Assembly: GCF_000974985.2 (NCBI RefSeq)
Contig: NZ_LAVA02000021.1
Location: 1-64,000, forward strand
Source of the DNA: Streptomyces mangrovisoli
GTDB taxonomy: Bacteria > Actinomycetota > Actinomycetes > Streptomycetales > Streptomycetaceae
Length of the DNA stretch: 64,000 nucleotides
Direction: 5' to 3'
Positions 36,051-47,188 of this stretch are shown here, in pieces; position 1 is the first letter of the stretch, and each line of letters begins with the position of its first letter. A program made the position numbers and the translations under genes. A model generated the notes under the pieces. It saw only the letters and a list, made by a program, of their open reading frames with translations. It did not search any database and was not told the origin of the DNA.

Positions 36051-36076
36051 ACTGTAGACAATATTCAGTCGACAGT
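36051..36076. promoter_or_regulatory. Inverted repeat ACTGTAGAC-N8-GTCGACAGT before the panE-fdh operon
   Basis: 9-bp arms with one mismatched pair and an 8-bp spacer lie 44-69 bp before the GTG start of the reductase and in the divergent region with the interrupted transporter. It shares core ACTGTA with the site at 24255 and a whole arm with the site at 33202. It is a candidate operator. Confidence 0.65.
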
Positions 36077-36119
36077 GTTCGGCGGTTCCTCGGTACCCTC
36101 GACCGAACGGAGCTCCGCT

Positions 36120-37091
36120 GTGAAAGTCGCAGTCCTCGGCGCCGGTGCGATCGGCGCCTATGTCGGCGCCGCGCTCCATCGCGCGGGCGCCGACGTGCAT
36201 CTCATCGCCCGTGGACCGCACTTGGCGGCCATGCGGCGGAACGGCGTCCACGTGCGCAGCGCACGCGGCGACTTCACCGCCCGTGTGCACGCCACGGACG
36301 ACCCGGCCGAGGTCGGCCCGGTCGACCATGTCTTCCTCGGCCTGAAGGCGACCTCGTACGCGGCGTGCGGGCCGCTCGTCGAGCCGCTGCTGCACGACAC
36401 CACGGCGATCGTCGCCGCCCAGAACGGCATCCCCTGGTGGTACTTCCACCGGCACGGCGGCCCGCACGACGGCCGGCGCGTGGAGAGCGTCGACCCGGGG
36501 GGCCGGGTCAGCGCGGTACTGGCCCCCGAACGCGCCGTGGGCTGCGTGGTGTACGCGGCGACCGAACTCGAAGCGCCGGGCGTCGTACGGCACTTGGAGG
36601 GGACCCGGTTCTCCGTCGGCGAGCCCGGCCGCGAAGTCTCCGCGCGCTGCGAGCGGTTCGGCGAGGCCATGCGGGCGGGCGGACTCAAGTGCCCCGTAGA
36701 ACCCGATCTGCGCAACGACATCTGGCTCAAGCTGCTCGGCAACATCTCGTTCAACCCGATCAGCGCCCTGGCCCGCGCGACCATGCGGCAGATGTGCCTG
36801 CACGGGGGCACCCGCCAGGTCATCGAGACGATGATGCGCGAGACGCTCGCCGTCGCCGAGGCGCTCGGCTGCGAGGTCGGCGTCTCGATCGAACGGCGGC
36901 TCGCGGGGGCGGAGAAGGTCGGCGACCACCGCACCTCCACGCTCCAGGACCTGGAGCGCGGCAGGCCGCTGGAGCTGGACGTCCTGCTCGCGGCCGTCGT
37001 CGAACTCGCGGAGATCACCGGCGTCGAGGTGCCCACCCTGCGCACCGTGCACGCCATCTCGGACCTGCTGGCACTGGGGAGCGCGGCATGA
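36120..37091 (+). CDS. Ketopantoate-reductase-family enzyme, candidate oxalyl-CoA reductase
   Basis: A 323-residue NADP-dependent 2-oxo-acid reductase family member. It has the N-terminal Rossmann motif VAVLGAGAIGAYVGAAL with IARG after strand 2, and the family catalytic-lysine signature DIWLKLLGNISFNPISAL in the C-terminal domain. The start is GTG at 36120 with ACGGAG upstream. It is translationally coupled (ATGA) to the formate dehydrogenase gene, which makes pantothenate synthesis an unlikely role. In Methylobacterium extorquens a PanE homologue (PanE2) was shown to be oxalyl-CoA reductase, making glyoxylate. The same activity would fit this cluster well. That function is inference from context and precedent, while the family assignment is firm. 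Confidence 0.85.
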   Translation: MKVAVLGAGAIGAYVGAALHRAGADVHLIARGPHLAAMRRNGVHVRSARGDFTARVHATDDPAEVGPVDHVFLGLKATSYAACGPLVEPLLHDTTAIVAAQNGIPWWYFHRHGGPHDGRRVESVDPGGRVSAVLAPERAVGCVVYAATELEAPGVVRHLEGTRFSVGEPGREVSARCERFGEAMRAGGLKCPVEPDLRNDIWLKLLGNISFNPISALARATMRQMCLHGGTRQVIETMMRETLAVAEALGCEVGVSIERRLAGAEKVGDHRTSTLQDLERGRPLELDVLLAAVVELAEITGVEVPTLRTVHAISDLLALGSAA

Positions 37092-39118
37092 AGGAACCAC
37101 GGACGGACGGGCGGACGGGCGCGGGACGGACCCCGCGCACGGACGTACCGGCCGGCACAGGGCAGACCCCTCGCACGGACGGGCGGACCGGTCGGCGGGG
37201 GCGGGGCCGTGCCCCGCAGCCGTACACCCGGCTCACCCACCCCCTGGTGCGGGACGCCCGCGACGAGCCCTTCCGGCGGGCCGGCTGGGACGAGGCCCTC
37301 GACCGGGTGGCCCGCGAACTGGCCCGCGCCCGCGGCGCGTTCGGGATGTTCTCGTGCGCCCGCGCCACCAACGAGATGAACTACGTGGCGCAGAAGTTCG
37401 CCCGGGTCGTGATGGGCACCAACAACGTCGACTCCTGCAACCGGACCTGCCACGCGCCCAGCGTCGCCGGGCTGTCCGCGGCCTTCGGCTCCGGCGGCGG
37501 CACGTCGTCGTACGAGGAGATCGAGCACACCGACGTCATCCTCATGTGGGGCTCCAACGCCCGCTTCGCGCACCCGATCTTCTTCCAGCACGTGCTGAAG
37601 GGCATCCGGGGCGGGGCCCGGATGTACGCCGTCGACCCGCGGCGCACCTCCACCGCCGAGTGGGCGGAGAGCTGGCTCGGCCTCGACGTCGGCACGGACA
37701 TCCCGCTGGCGCACGCCATCGGGCGGGAGATCATCCACGCGGGCCTGGTCAACGAGGCGTTCGTCGCGCGGGCGACGTCCGGGTTCGAGGAGTACCGCGC
37801 GCTGGTGGAGCCGTGGACCCTGTCCCTCGCGCAGAAGGTGACCGGTGTACCGGCGCGCGCCATCCGGGAGTTGGCGCACGCCTACGCCCGCGCCGAACGG
37901 GCCCAGCTGTGCTGGACGCTCGGCATCACCGAGCACCACAACGGCACCGACAACGTGCGCGCGCTGATCAACCTGTCGCTGCTGACCGGTCATGTCGGGC
38001 GCTACGGCGCCGGGTTGCAGCCGCTGCGCGGGCAGAACAACGTGCAGGGCGGCGGCGACATGGGCGCGATACCCAACCGGCTGCCGGGCTTCCAGGACAT
38101 CCTCGACCCGGTCGCCCGCGAGAAGTTCGAGTCGGCGTGGGGCGCCCCCGTCGAGCCGCACTACGGCCTGAACCTGACCGAGATGTTCGAGGCGATGGAG
38201 GAGGGCACGCTGCGGGCCGTGTACTGCATCGGGGAGAACCCGGCGCAGTCCGAGGCCGACAGCGAACAGGCCCTGCGGCGGCTGCGGGCGCTGGACTTCC
38301 TCGTGGTCCAGGACATCTTCCTGACCCTGACGGCGGAGCAGGCGCACGTGGTGCTGCCCGCGACGGCGGGCTGGGCGGAGACCGAGGGGACCACCACCAA
38401 CAGCGAGCGGCGGGTGCAGCGGGTGCGGCGGGCGGTCGTCCCGCCCGGCGAGGCCCGCGAGGACATCGACATCCTCTGCGACCTGGCGGCCCGGCTCGGC
38501 CACCAGTGGAAGTACGCGGACGCCGAGGCCGTCTGGAACGAACTGCGGTCCCTGTCGCCGGACCACCACGGGATGACGTACGCCCGTCTGGAGGAGCACC
38601 AGGGCATCCAGTGGCCGTGCCCGAGCCCGGACCGGCTCGAACCGGGCTTCCTGCACGGCCGGTTGTGGGAGAGCGACCCCGGGCTGCGGGGCAGGCGCGC
38701 GCCGTTCGGGATCGTGCGGCACGATCCGCCGGTCGATCTCACCGACGACGCCTACCCGATCCGGCTGACCACCGGGCGCCGCCTCGACTCCTACAACACC
38801 GGGGTGCAGAGCGGCGGTTTCGCCTCCCCGCTGCGGCGCGGCGAGTACATCGAGCTGAGCCCGGAGGACGCCGAGCGGTACGGCGTCGTGGTCGGCGAGC
38901 GGGTCCAGGTGGCCTCGCGGCGGGGCGCGGTGGTGGCGCCGGTGTGGGTCGATCCGGCGCTGCGGCCCGGACTGGCCTTCATGACCATGCACTTCCCCGA
39001 CGAGGTGGACACCAACCAGCTCACGATCGAGGCCAACTGCCCGATCGCGGGCACGGCGGAGTTCAAGGCGTCGGCGATCCGGATCGACAAGCTGCCCGTT
39101 GCCACCGTCGTGAGGTGA
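37088..39118 (+). CDS. fdhA: Formate dehydrogenase catalytic subunit lacking its N-terminal Fe-S domain
   Basis: A 676-residue molybdopterin oxidoreductase. A disordered Thr/Gly/Arg-rich leader (residues 1-48) replaces the usual N-terminal [4Fe-4S] domain. The Moco-binding core then shows FSCARATNEMNYVAQKFARV and NNVDSCNRTCHAPSVAGL, in which Cys121 is the metal-ligand Cys (selenocysteine in some relatives). GITEHHNGTDNVRALINL, PLRGQNNVQGGGDMG and YCIGENPAQS follow, and the C-terminal domain contains the catalytic-pocket segment LTTGRRLDSYNTGVQ. The missing CxxCxxxC cluster is found at the end of the gene at 41257. Formate is oxidised to CO2 and electrons pass to the NuoEF-like subunit. It is operon-linked to panE and fdhB. 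Confidence 0.92.
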   Translation: MKEPRTDGRTGAGRTPRTDVPAGTGQTPRTDGRTGRRGRGRAPQPYTRLTHPLVRDARDEPFRRAGWDEALDRVARELARARGAFGMFSCARATNEMNYVAQKFARVVMGTNNVDSCNRTCHAPSVAGLSAAFGSGGGTSSYEEIEHTDVILMWGSNARFAHPIFFQHVLKGIRGGARMYAVDPRRTSTAEWAESWLGLDVGTDIPLAHAIGREIIHAGLVNEAFVARATSGFEEYRALVEPWTLSLAQKVTGVPARAIRELAHAYARAERAQLCWTLGITEHHNGTDNVRALINLSLLTGHVGRYGAGLQPLRGQNNVQGGGDMGAIPNRLPGFQDILDPVAREKFESAWGAPVEPHYGLNLTEMFEAMEEGTLRAVYCIGENPAQSEADSEQALRRLRALDFLVVQDIFLTLTAEQAHVVLPATAGWAETEGTTTNSERRVQRVRRAVVPPGEAREDIDILCDLAARLGHQWKYADAEAVWNELRSLSPDHHGMTYARLEEHQGIQWPCPSPDRLEPGFLHGRLWESDPGLRGRRAPFGIVRHDPPVDLTDDAYPIRLTTGRRLDSYNTGVQSGGFASPLRRGEYIELSPEDAERYGVVVGERVQVASRRGAVVAPVWVDPALRPGLAFMTMHFPDEVDTNQLTIEANCPIAGTAEFKASAIRIDKLPVATVVR

Positions 39119-39122
39119 GGTC

Positions 39123-41192
<2,070 letters not shown>

Positions 41193-41256
41193 GCGCCGTG
41201 CCGCCGTACGTGAGTGCCGTGGAGCCGTATGGGCCACGAGGACCGGAGGTGTCCGT

Positions 41257-42117
41257 ATGACCGCCGTACCGCTGGGGATTCCGCGCCGTCTGGTCGAGGT
41301 GTCGCTCGACGGGCGGCCGGTGCGGGTGCCCGAGGGGGCGACGCTGCTCGACGCGTGCCGGGCCGCGGGCAAGGACGTGCCGACGCTGTGCCAGGGCGAC
41401 ACGCTGCGGCCGAAGAACGCCTGCCGGGTGTGCGTGGTGGAGGTCGAGGGGTCCCGGACGCTGGTGCCGGCCTGCTCGCGCCGCGCGGAGCCGGGCATGG
41501 AGGTGCGGACCGACGGCGAGCGGGTGCGGCACAGCCGCCGGCTGGTCCTGGAGCTGCTCGCCTCCTCCGTCGACCTGTCGACGACACCGGGGGCGGCCGG
41601 GTGGATCGAGGAGTACGGCGCCCGCCCCGACCGCTTCGGCCCGGACGCCGCCCGCGTGACGGAGGAGCCCCGCGTCGACAACGAGCTGTACGTGCGCGAC
41701 TACGCCAAGTGCATCCTGTGCTACAAGTGCGTCGACGCCTGCGGCGAGCAGTGGCAGAACACCTTCGCAATCTCTGTTTGCGGCCGCGGCTTCGACGCCC
41801 GGATCGCCGTGGAGCACGACGCGCCGCTGCCCGAGTCGGCCTGCGTGTACTGCGGCAATTGCGTGGAGGTGTGCCCCACCGGGGCGTTGGCGTTCCGCTC
41901 GGAGTTCGACATGCGCGCCGCGGGTACCTGGGACGAAACGGCACAGACCGTGACGACCACCGTGTGCGCCTACTGCGGTGTGGGCTGCAACCTCACGCTC
42001 CATGTGCAGGACAATGAGATCGTGAAGGTCACCTCACCGCACGACAATCCGGTGACCCACGGAAATCTCTGCATCAAGGGCCGCTTCGGCTACCAGCACG
42101 TACAGAACCGGGATTGA
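41257..42117 (+). CDS. Formate dehydrogenase iron-sulfur subunit carrying the catalytic subunit's N-terminal cluster domain
   Basis: A 286-residue electron-transfer subunit. An N-terminal [2Fe-2S] plant-type domain has [24 protein letters not shown] and a fourth Cys in VPACSRR. Two [4Fe-4S] motifs follow: [11 protein letters not shown] and [14 protein letters not shown]. From residue 237 comes [14 protein letters not shown] with a final Cys in [14 protein letters not shown], which is the [4Fe-4S] segment normally found at the start of a formate dehydrogenase alpha subunit. The Moco gene at 37088 lacks exactly this piece, so the alpha subunit is split and the fragment is fused here. A 64-bp gap separates it from fdhB, and fdhD follows 7 bp later. 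Confidence 0.92.
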   Translation: MTAVPLGIPRRLVEVSLDGRPVRVPEGATLLDACRAAGKDVPTLCQGDTLRPKNACRVCVVEVEGSRTLVPACSRRAEPGMEVRTDGERVRHSRRLVLELLASSVDLSTTPGAAGWIEEYGARPDRFGPDAARVTEEPRVDNELYVRDYAKCILCYKCVDACGEQWQNTFAISVCGRGFDARIAVEHDAPLPESACVYCGNCVEVCPTGALAFRSEFDMRAAGTWDETAQTVTTTVCAYCGVGCNLTLHVQDNEIVKVTSPHDNPVTHGNLCIKGRFGYQHVQNRD

Positions 42118-42124
42118 TCAGGAC

Positions 42125-42964
42125 ATGGGACGAGTCACGGAACGACGCAAGGTGATCCGTATCCGCGACGGCGTGGTCTCCAGCCGCCCGGACACCCTGG
42201 TCGCGGAGGAGCCGCTGGAGATCCGCCTGAACGGCAAGCCGCTCGCGATCACCATGCGCACCCCGGGCGACGACTTCGCGCTCGCGGCGGGCTTCCTGGT
42301 GAGCGAGGGCGTGCTCGGCGGGGCCGCGGACCTCCAGAACATCGTCTACTGCGCGGGCGCGACCGTGGACGGCTCCAACACCTACAACGTGGTGGACGTG
42401 CGCACCGCGCCGGACGTCGTGCTGCCGGACATCACCCTCGAACGCAACGTCTATACGACGTCGTCGTGCGGGCTGTGCGGGAAGGCGAGCCTGGACGCCG
42501 TCCGCACGACGGCCCGCTGGCCGATCGCCGACACTCCCCCGGTCCGGATCGGGGCCGAGCTGCTCGCGAGCCTCCCCGACCGGTTGCGGGCGGCGCAGCG
42601 GGTCTTCGACCGGACCGGGGGTCTGCACGCGGCGGCGCTGTTCTCCGAGGACGGCGAGCTGCTGGACATCCGCGAGGACGTCGGCCGGCACAACGCGGTC
42701 GACAAGCTGGTCGGACGCGCGCTCCAGAACGACGGCCTGCCGCTGTCCCGGGTGGTGCTGCTGGTCTCCGGGCGGGCCTCCTTCGAGCTGGCGCAGAAGG
42801 CCGTGATGGCCGGGATACCGGTGCTCGCGGCGGTGTCGGCGCCGTCCTCGCTGGCGGTCGACCTGGCCGCGGAGACCGGGCTGACCCTGGTGGGCTTTCT
42901 GCGGGGCAGCTCCATGAACGTGTACGCCGGCGAGGAGCGCATCGCCCTGCGGACCGCGGTCTAG
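42125..42964 (+). CDS. fdhD: Formate dehydrogenase accessory sulfurtransferase FdhD
   Basis: A 279-residue protein that delivers sulfur from a cysteine desulfurase to the molybdenum cofactor of formate dehydrogenase. The sulfur-carrying CxxC loop is intact in [32 protein letters not shown] and the later [41 protein letters not shown] and GFLRG are diagnostic. Its place as last gene of the operon confirms that the upstream Moco protein is a formate dehydrogenase rather than another member of the family. Confidence 0.96.
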   Translation: MGRVTERRKVIRIRDGVVSSRPDTLVAEEPLEIRLNGKPLAITMRTPGDDFALAAGFLVSEGVLGGAADLQNIVYCAGATVDGSNTYNVVDVRTAPDVVLPDITLERNVYTTSSCGLCGKASLDAVRTTARWPIADTPPVRIGAELLASLPDRLRAAQRVFDRTGGLHAAALFSEDGELLDIREDVGRHNAVDKLVGRALQNDGLPLSRVVLLVSGRASFELAQKAVMAGIPVLAAVSAPSSLAVDLAAETGLTLVGFLRGSSMNVYAGEERIALRTAV

Positions 42965-43081
42965 GGCCGGTGGGACCTGGGGCCCGCGGCTCGCCGCGCG
43001 GCACGGCGGCGGGGCCCGCACGGGCGGGGAGCGCCCCCTGCGCCCGGGGGCCCCGCCGCAGCCCGACTCCGTTCCTGCGCA

Positions 43082-43156
43082 AGGCACTTCACCCCACCGC
43101 GAACGCCACCTCCGGGACGCGCGAGGCACTTCACCCCGCCGCGAACGCCACCTCCG
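43082..43156. repeat. 42-bp tandem duplication across the stop of the isochorismatase-like gene
   Basis: Two 33-bp copies with one mismatch (43082-43114 and 43124-43156) repeat with a 42-bp period. The second contains the stop and last codons of the minus-strand gene at 43131. The first lies in the non-coding gap after fdhD. Confidence 0.8.
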
Positions 43157-43658
43157 ACGCCCGCACCACCGTCCCGAGGCGGGGGAAGTCCAGCCGGACC
43201 GACGCCTCGTGCTCGGCCTCGGTGAGCGCCGCCATCGCGTCCTCGGCGAACAGCAGCCCGTAGCCGAGGTCGGCGGCGGCGCGGGCGGTGGACTCCACGC
43301 CCATGTTGGTCGCGATGCCCCCGAACAGCAGCGTGCGCACGCCCCGCCGGCGCAGCCGCTCGTCGAGCGGGGTGCCGTGGAACGCGCCGACGGTCCGCTT
43401 CACGATCTCGATGTCGCCCTCCCGCCGCAGCCCCTGGACGAACCCGCTGCCGGGCGGCTGCTCCGCGACGCCGGGCCGCTCCACCCGGATCAGGACGACC
43501 GGCGCCCCGGCCGCACGGAACGCGGCCGCCAGCCCCTCGGCGGCGAAGAGGACGTCGGTGCCCTTGCGGGGCTCCAGGGGCAGCGCGACGATCCGCTCCA
43601 TCAGGTCGACGAGGACCAGGGCGGTACGCGCGGGATCGAGTTCCGAGGCTGCGGTCAT
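43131..43658 (-). CDS. Isochorismatase-fold hydrolase-like protein lacking the usual catalytic Cys
   Basis: A 175-residue isochorismatase-family (cysteine hydrolase) protein. The N-terminal Asp is in TALVLVDLME and the Lys in IVKRTVGAFHGT, as in the family. The position that holds the nucleophile in nicotinamidase-type enzymes (usually xTNxCVxxT) reads FGGIATNMGVESTAR, with Gly where Cys is expected. It is therefore either an isochorismatase-type enzyme that does not need the Cys, or inactive as a Cys hydrolase. The start at 43658 is in frame with the conserved domain. It is convergent with fdhD and has no functional link that I can see. Confidence 0.85.
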   Translation of the reverse strand: MTAASELDPARTALVLVDLMERIVALPLEPRKGTDVLFAAEGLAAAFRAAGAPVVLIRVERPGVAEQPPGSGFVQGLRREGDIEIVKRTVGAFHGTPLDERLRRRGVRTLLFGGIATNMGVESTARAAADLGYGLLFAEDAMAALTEAEHEASVRLDFPRLGTVVRASEVAFAAG

Positions 43659-43998
43659 GACGGAACGTTAGCCGCCGTGAGCCCTCCGTACCCGTATTCC
43701 GGATCAACAGGCCCACAAACCGGCCACGTTCGGCCGACCGGGGCAGCCGAGTGCGCACACCTGCGGACTGACACACCGTCACACCCGAGTGGCGCACGCT
43801 TCTTGTGAGGCACACAGGACGGCAACTAACGTCTGTGCCGCGCACGTTGGACGTGGGATGTCCGAATGTCAGGCGCGCCGTCGTCGCACGACCGGCGCCG
43901 AGCGGACTCCCCGCACCGGAACAGAGCACCGGTACAGAGAACCGGCACAGAGAACCGGTACACGGACGCCTCCGGACGCATGAAGGGCAGGTCGCACC
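43659..43998. promoter_or_regulatory. Upstream region of the sialidase gene with palindrome and 13-bp tandem repeats
   Basis: This 340-bp gap holds a near-palindrome GGACGTGGGATGTCC (43849-43863, one mismatched pair) and four tandem 13-bp units of the ACCGGTACAGAGA type at 43915-43966, ending 32 bp before the sialidase ATG. It is probably promoter and operator sequence. No gene is seen. Confidence 0.6.
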
Positions 43999-45909
43999 AT
44001 GCCGTCACCGAGTCTTCGCACCCGTCTCAGATCCCTCCTGACCGCCGTCGCCGCGCTGCTGGCGACGGCCGCGCTGCCGGGCGTCGCGCACGCCGGCACC
44101 GCGGGCGACCGGGCCGCCGCCGCGCAGGCCGCGGCCGCCACCGACGCGTCCCCCTTCGAGCAGCAGGTGCTCTTCAAGGCCTCGCAGGACCCCGGCTACG
44201 CCTGCTTCCGCATCCCCGCCGTCGTCCGCACCACCGAGGGCACGCTGCTCGCCTTCGCCGAGGGCCGGGTGCTCAACTGCGGCGACGCCGCCGACATCGA
44301 CATCGTCGTCAAGCGCTCCACCGACGACGGCCGCACCTGGAGCCCGTTGCGGGTGGTCACCCAGGGCGACGGCAACACCCACGGCAACCCGGCGCCGATC
44401 GTGGACCGCCGGACCGGACGCGTCCTGCTGGCGGAGACGTACAACACGGGCCGTACGGACGGCGCCAGTTGCTCGGTGCCGTGCGACCGCACCCCGCACC
44501 TCCAGTACAGCGACGACGACGGGCTGACCTGGTCCGCGCCGCGCGATCTGAGCGACGAGATCCTGCCCGCCGACTGGAACTCCTGGTACGCCACCGGGCC
44601 GGTGCACGGGCTCCAGCTGACCCGCGGGCGGCACGCCGGACGGCTGGTGTTCGGCGTCAACACCGAGACCTGGGACGGCACCCGGGTCACCGCCAACCAC
44701 GCCGCGCTCATCGTCAGCGACGACCACGGCGCCACCTGGCACGCGGGCGCCACCGACACCTGGCCCATCGCCGACGACGGCACCTGGCGGCAGAAGCCGT
44801 CCGAACTGACCCTCACCGAGCGGACCGACGGCTCCCTGCTGGTCAGCGGGCGCGAGCAGGACGGCACCGACCTCGGGCACCGCACCCAGGCGGTCAGCCG
44901 CGACGGCGGCGGCAGCTTCACCGCGCCCTTCCGCGACCTGCCCGACCTGTACGCACCCCAGGTCCAGTGCGCGACCCTCGGCATGGACCGGCGCATCCTG
45001 CTGTCCTGCCCGGCCGACCCCGACCGCCGCCGCACCATGATGATCCGCTCGTCCTACGACGGCGGGCGCACGTGGGACAGCGTGGACCGCGGCACGGTCG
45101 TCACGGCCGACTGGTCCGGCTACTCGGACATGGTGCGGGTGGACCACGACACGGTGGGCCTGGAGTACGAGGCCGGGGCGGTGGCCGCCACCGACGAGAT
45201 CCGCTTCGCGCGGTTCACCGAGGACTGGCTGCAGGCGCGGCGCGGCCCCGACCCGACGACCGCCGACCGCGCCGCGCACGCCGAGCCGGCGGCGGTGCTC
45301 GGCGGGGCCGAGGAGACCGACGGCGTACGCGACGGGGCGCTGGAGTTCGACGGGACCGACGACGCGGTCCGGCTGCCGTACAGCGGCCGGCTGCCGCTCG
45401 GCACGAAGGACTTCACGGTGTCGCTGTGGTTCCGCTACTCGGCCACCACCGGGGAGCAGCCGTTCCTGTGGATGGGCGGCATCGGCAGCACCCAGCCGCA
45501 GGTGTGGATGCGCGGCGAGCCCGACAGCAAGCGGGTGCGGACGCTGATGACCGTGCGGGACGGGGCCTCCGCCGTGCGGACGGCGTCCGCGGTCACCGCG
45601 CTGCCGTACAACGACGGCGAGTGGCACCATCTCGTGGTGCGGCGCGGCGGCGGCCGGTTCAGCCTGTCCGTGGACGGCACGGAGACGTCGGTGGCCGACG
45701 TGGCCGGGTCCGTCAGCCGCAACTCGCCGTTCGGCGTGCACATCGCGCAGCGCATGGACAGCCGCGCCTTCCTCACCGGCGCGATCGACGACGTGCACGT
45801 CTTCGACCGGGCGCTGACCGACGACGAACTGGCCGACCCGAAGGTGCTGGACTCCCGCGCGGACACGGTGCTGTGGCTGCCGCTGGACCGGGTGCGGGGC
45901 GGCGACTGA
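43999..45909 (+). CDS. Secreted exo-alpha-sialidase with C-terminal LamG domain
   Basis: A 636-residue secreted glycoside hydrolase (GH33) releasing terminal sialic acid. The signal peptide is clear (RTRLRSLLTAVAALLATAALPGVAHA, cleavage near residue 32). The six-bladed propeller begins with the arginine-triad motif YACFRIPAVV and carries four Asp boxes: STDDGRTWSP, SDDDGLTWSA, SDDHGATWHA and SYDGGRTWDS. From about residue 430 a LamG/concanavalin-like domain follows (LEFDGTDDAVRLPYSG, FTVSLWFRYS, WHHLVVRRGG), probably for carbohydrate binding. The frame and length are complete. The gene is single, with tandem repeats in its leader region. Confidence 0.95.
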   Translation: MPSPSLRTRLRSLLTAVAALLATAALPGVAHAGTAGDRAAAAQAAAATDASPFEQQVLFKASQDPGYACFRIPAVVRTTEGTLLAFAEGRVLNCGDAADIDIVVKRSTDDGRTWSPLRVVTQGDGNTHGNPAPIVDRRTGRVLLAETYNTGRTDGASCSVPCDRTPHLQYSDDDGLTWSAPRDLSDEILPADWNSWYATGPVHGLQLTRGRHAGRLVFGVNTETWDGTRVTANHAALIVSDDHGATWHAGATDTWPIADDGTWRQKPSELTLTERTDGSLLVSGREQDGTDLGHRTQAVSRDGGGSFTAPFRDLPDLYAPQVQCATLGMDRRILLSCPADPDRRRTMMIRSSYDGGRTWDSVDRGTVVTADWSGYSDMVRVDHDTVGLEYEAGAVAATDEIRFARFTEDWLQARRGPDPTTADRAAHAEPAAVLGGAEETDGVRDGALEFDGTDDAVRLPYSGRLPLGTKDFTVSLWFRYSATTGEQPFLWMGGIGSTQPQVWMRGEPDSKRVRTLMTVRDGASAVRTASAVTALPYNDGEWHHLVVRRGGGRFSLSVDGTETSVADVAGSVSRNSPFGVHIAQRMDSRAFLTGAIDDVHVFDRALTDDELADPKVLDSRADTVLWLPLDRVRGGD

Positions 45910-45924
45910 GGCCGCGGGAGGCCC

Positions 45925-46004
45925 GTGTCGGCGCGGTCGCGGCGGACCCACCCATGTCGGCGCGGTCGCGGCGGGCCCGTGTCAGCGCGGTCGCGGGCCC
46001 GTGA
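45925..46004. repeat. Three imperfect tandem copies around the symporter stop codon
   Basis: Copies of the GTCGGCGCGGTCGCGG type begin near 45927, 45956 and 45981. The third includes the minus-strand stop codon at 45982 and the last codons of the symporter gene, and the others lie in the gap after the sialidase gene. Confidence 0.7.
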
Positions 46005-47112
46005 CCACCGCCGCGCGGGACGCCTCGGACGGGGCCTCGCCCGTGACCGGGCCGTCCGGCGACGGCAGCGGGTCGCGGGCACGGCGCTTCGCGATGACCG
46101 CGCACACCATGAGCTGCATCTGATGGAAGAGCATCAGCGGCAGCACCGCGAGCGAGGCGTGCGCGCCGAACAGCACGCCCGCCATGGGCAGCCCGGAGGC
46201 CAGGGACTTCTTGGAACCGGCGAACTGGATGGCGATGCGGTCCTCGCGGCCGAAGCGCAGCGCCTTCGCGCCGTACCAGGTCAGGGTGAGCATCACGCCG
46301 AGCAGCAACGCCTCCACGAGGAGCAGGGCGCCGAGCCGGGCCGGGCTGACCCGGTGCCAGATGCCCTGGACCATGCCCTCGCTGAAGGCCGTGTAGACGA
46401 CGAGCAGGATGGACCCGCGGTCGACGTACCCGAGCACCTTCTTGTGCCGGGTGACGAAGGGGCCGACGAAGCGGCGCAGCAGCTGCCCGGCGGCGAACGG
46501 CACCAGCAGCTGGAGCACGATCTTCACGAGCGCGTCGGTCGAGAAGCCGCCGCCGTCCCCGCCGATCAGCACCGCCGCGAGCAGCGGGGTGACGACGATC
46601 CCGACCAGCGAGGAGAAGGAGCCCGCGCAGATCGCCGCGGGCACGTTGCCGCGGGCCATCGAGGTGAACGCGATCGACGACTGCACGGTGGAGGGGACCA
46701 CGGTCAGGAAGAGCAGACCGGTGTAGAGGTCGTGGCTGAGCAGCGCGGGGACCAGGCCGCGGGCGGCGAGGCCGAGCAGCGGGAAGACCAGGAAGGTGCA
46801 GGCGAGCACCGTGCCGTGCAGCCGCCAGTGCCGCAGCCCGTCCAGCGCCTCGCGGGTGGAGAGCCGGGCGCCGTAGAGGAAGAACAGCAGGGCGATCGCC
46901 ACCGTGGAGGCGGCGGAGGCCACGTCGGCACCGGTGCCGCGGGCGGGCAGCAGCGCGGCGAGGCCCACCGTCCCGAGCAGCAGCAGGATGTACGGGTCGA
47001 TCGGCATCCGACGCGGGCGGCGCAGGCGTATCACGGTGCTCCACTTGCTCGTTCGGCGGTTCCGTCGGGGCGCCCCGCGGACCCGCTCCGGGTCAGGGAC
47101 GCCCCCGTCCAT
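45982..47112 (-). CDS. Bile acid:sodium symporter family protein (SBF-like)
   Basis: A 376-residue membrane protein with about nine to ten helices from PIDPYILLLLGTVGLAALLP onward. The SBF-like signature regions STVAIALLFFLYGARLS, VVPSTVQSSIAFTSMARGN and FAGSKKSLASGLPMA are clear. The family exports or imports organic anions with sodium. YfeH/PF13593-type members of unknown substrate are the closest group by pattern. AAAGGAGGAGCAGG precedes the ATG at 47112, fixing the start. It is divergent from a LysR gene 76 bp away that probably controls it. The last codons fall in a tandem repeat. Confidence 0.88.
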   Translation of the reverse strand: MDGGVPDPERVRGAPRRNRRTSKWSTVIRLRRPRRMPIDPYILLLLGTVGLAALLPARGTGADVASAASTVAIALLFFLYGARLSTREALDGLRHWRLHGTVLACTFLVFPLLGLAARGLVPALLSHDLYTGLLFLTVVPSTVQSSIAFTSMARGNVPAAICAGSFSSLVGIVVTPLLAAVLIGGDGGGFSTDALVKIVLQLLVPFAAGQLLRRFVGPFVTRHKKVLGYVDRGSILLVVYTAFSEGMVQGIWHRVSPARLGALLLVEALLLGVMLTLTWYGAKALRFGREDRIAIQFAGSKKSLASGLPMAGVLFGAHASLAVLPLMLFHQMQLMVCAVIAKRRARDPLPSPDGPVTGEAPSEASRAAVVTGPRPR

Positions 47113-47188
47113 CCTGCTCCTCCTTTCGGCGATCGGGAATCCGTCATACCGCTCTGACTGTCATCGCCGTTCGCGATGAGCGCCTATC

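Noticed and set aside
37436-37450. Selenocysteine in formate dehydrogenase
   Set aside because: The metal-ligand position is TGC (Cys121), with no in-frame TGA, so a Sec insertion element is not needed.
41193-41256. A tiny gene between fdhB and the Fe-S subunit
   Set aside because: An in-frame GTG gives only about 23 residues without ribosome site or conserved features; it is treated as a spacer.
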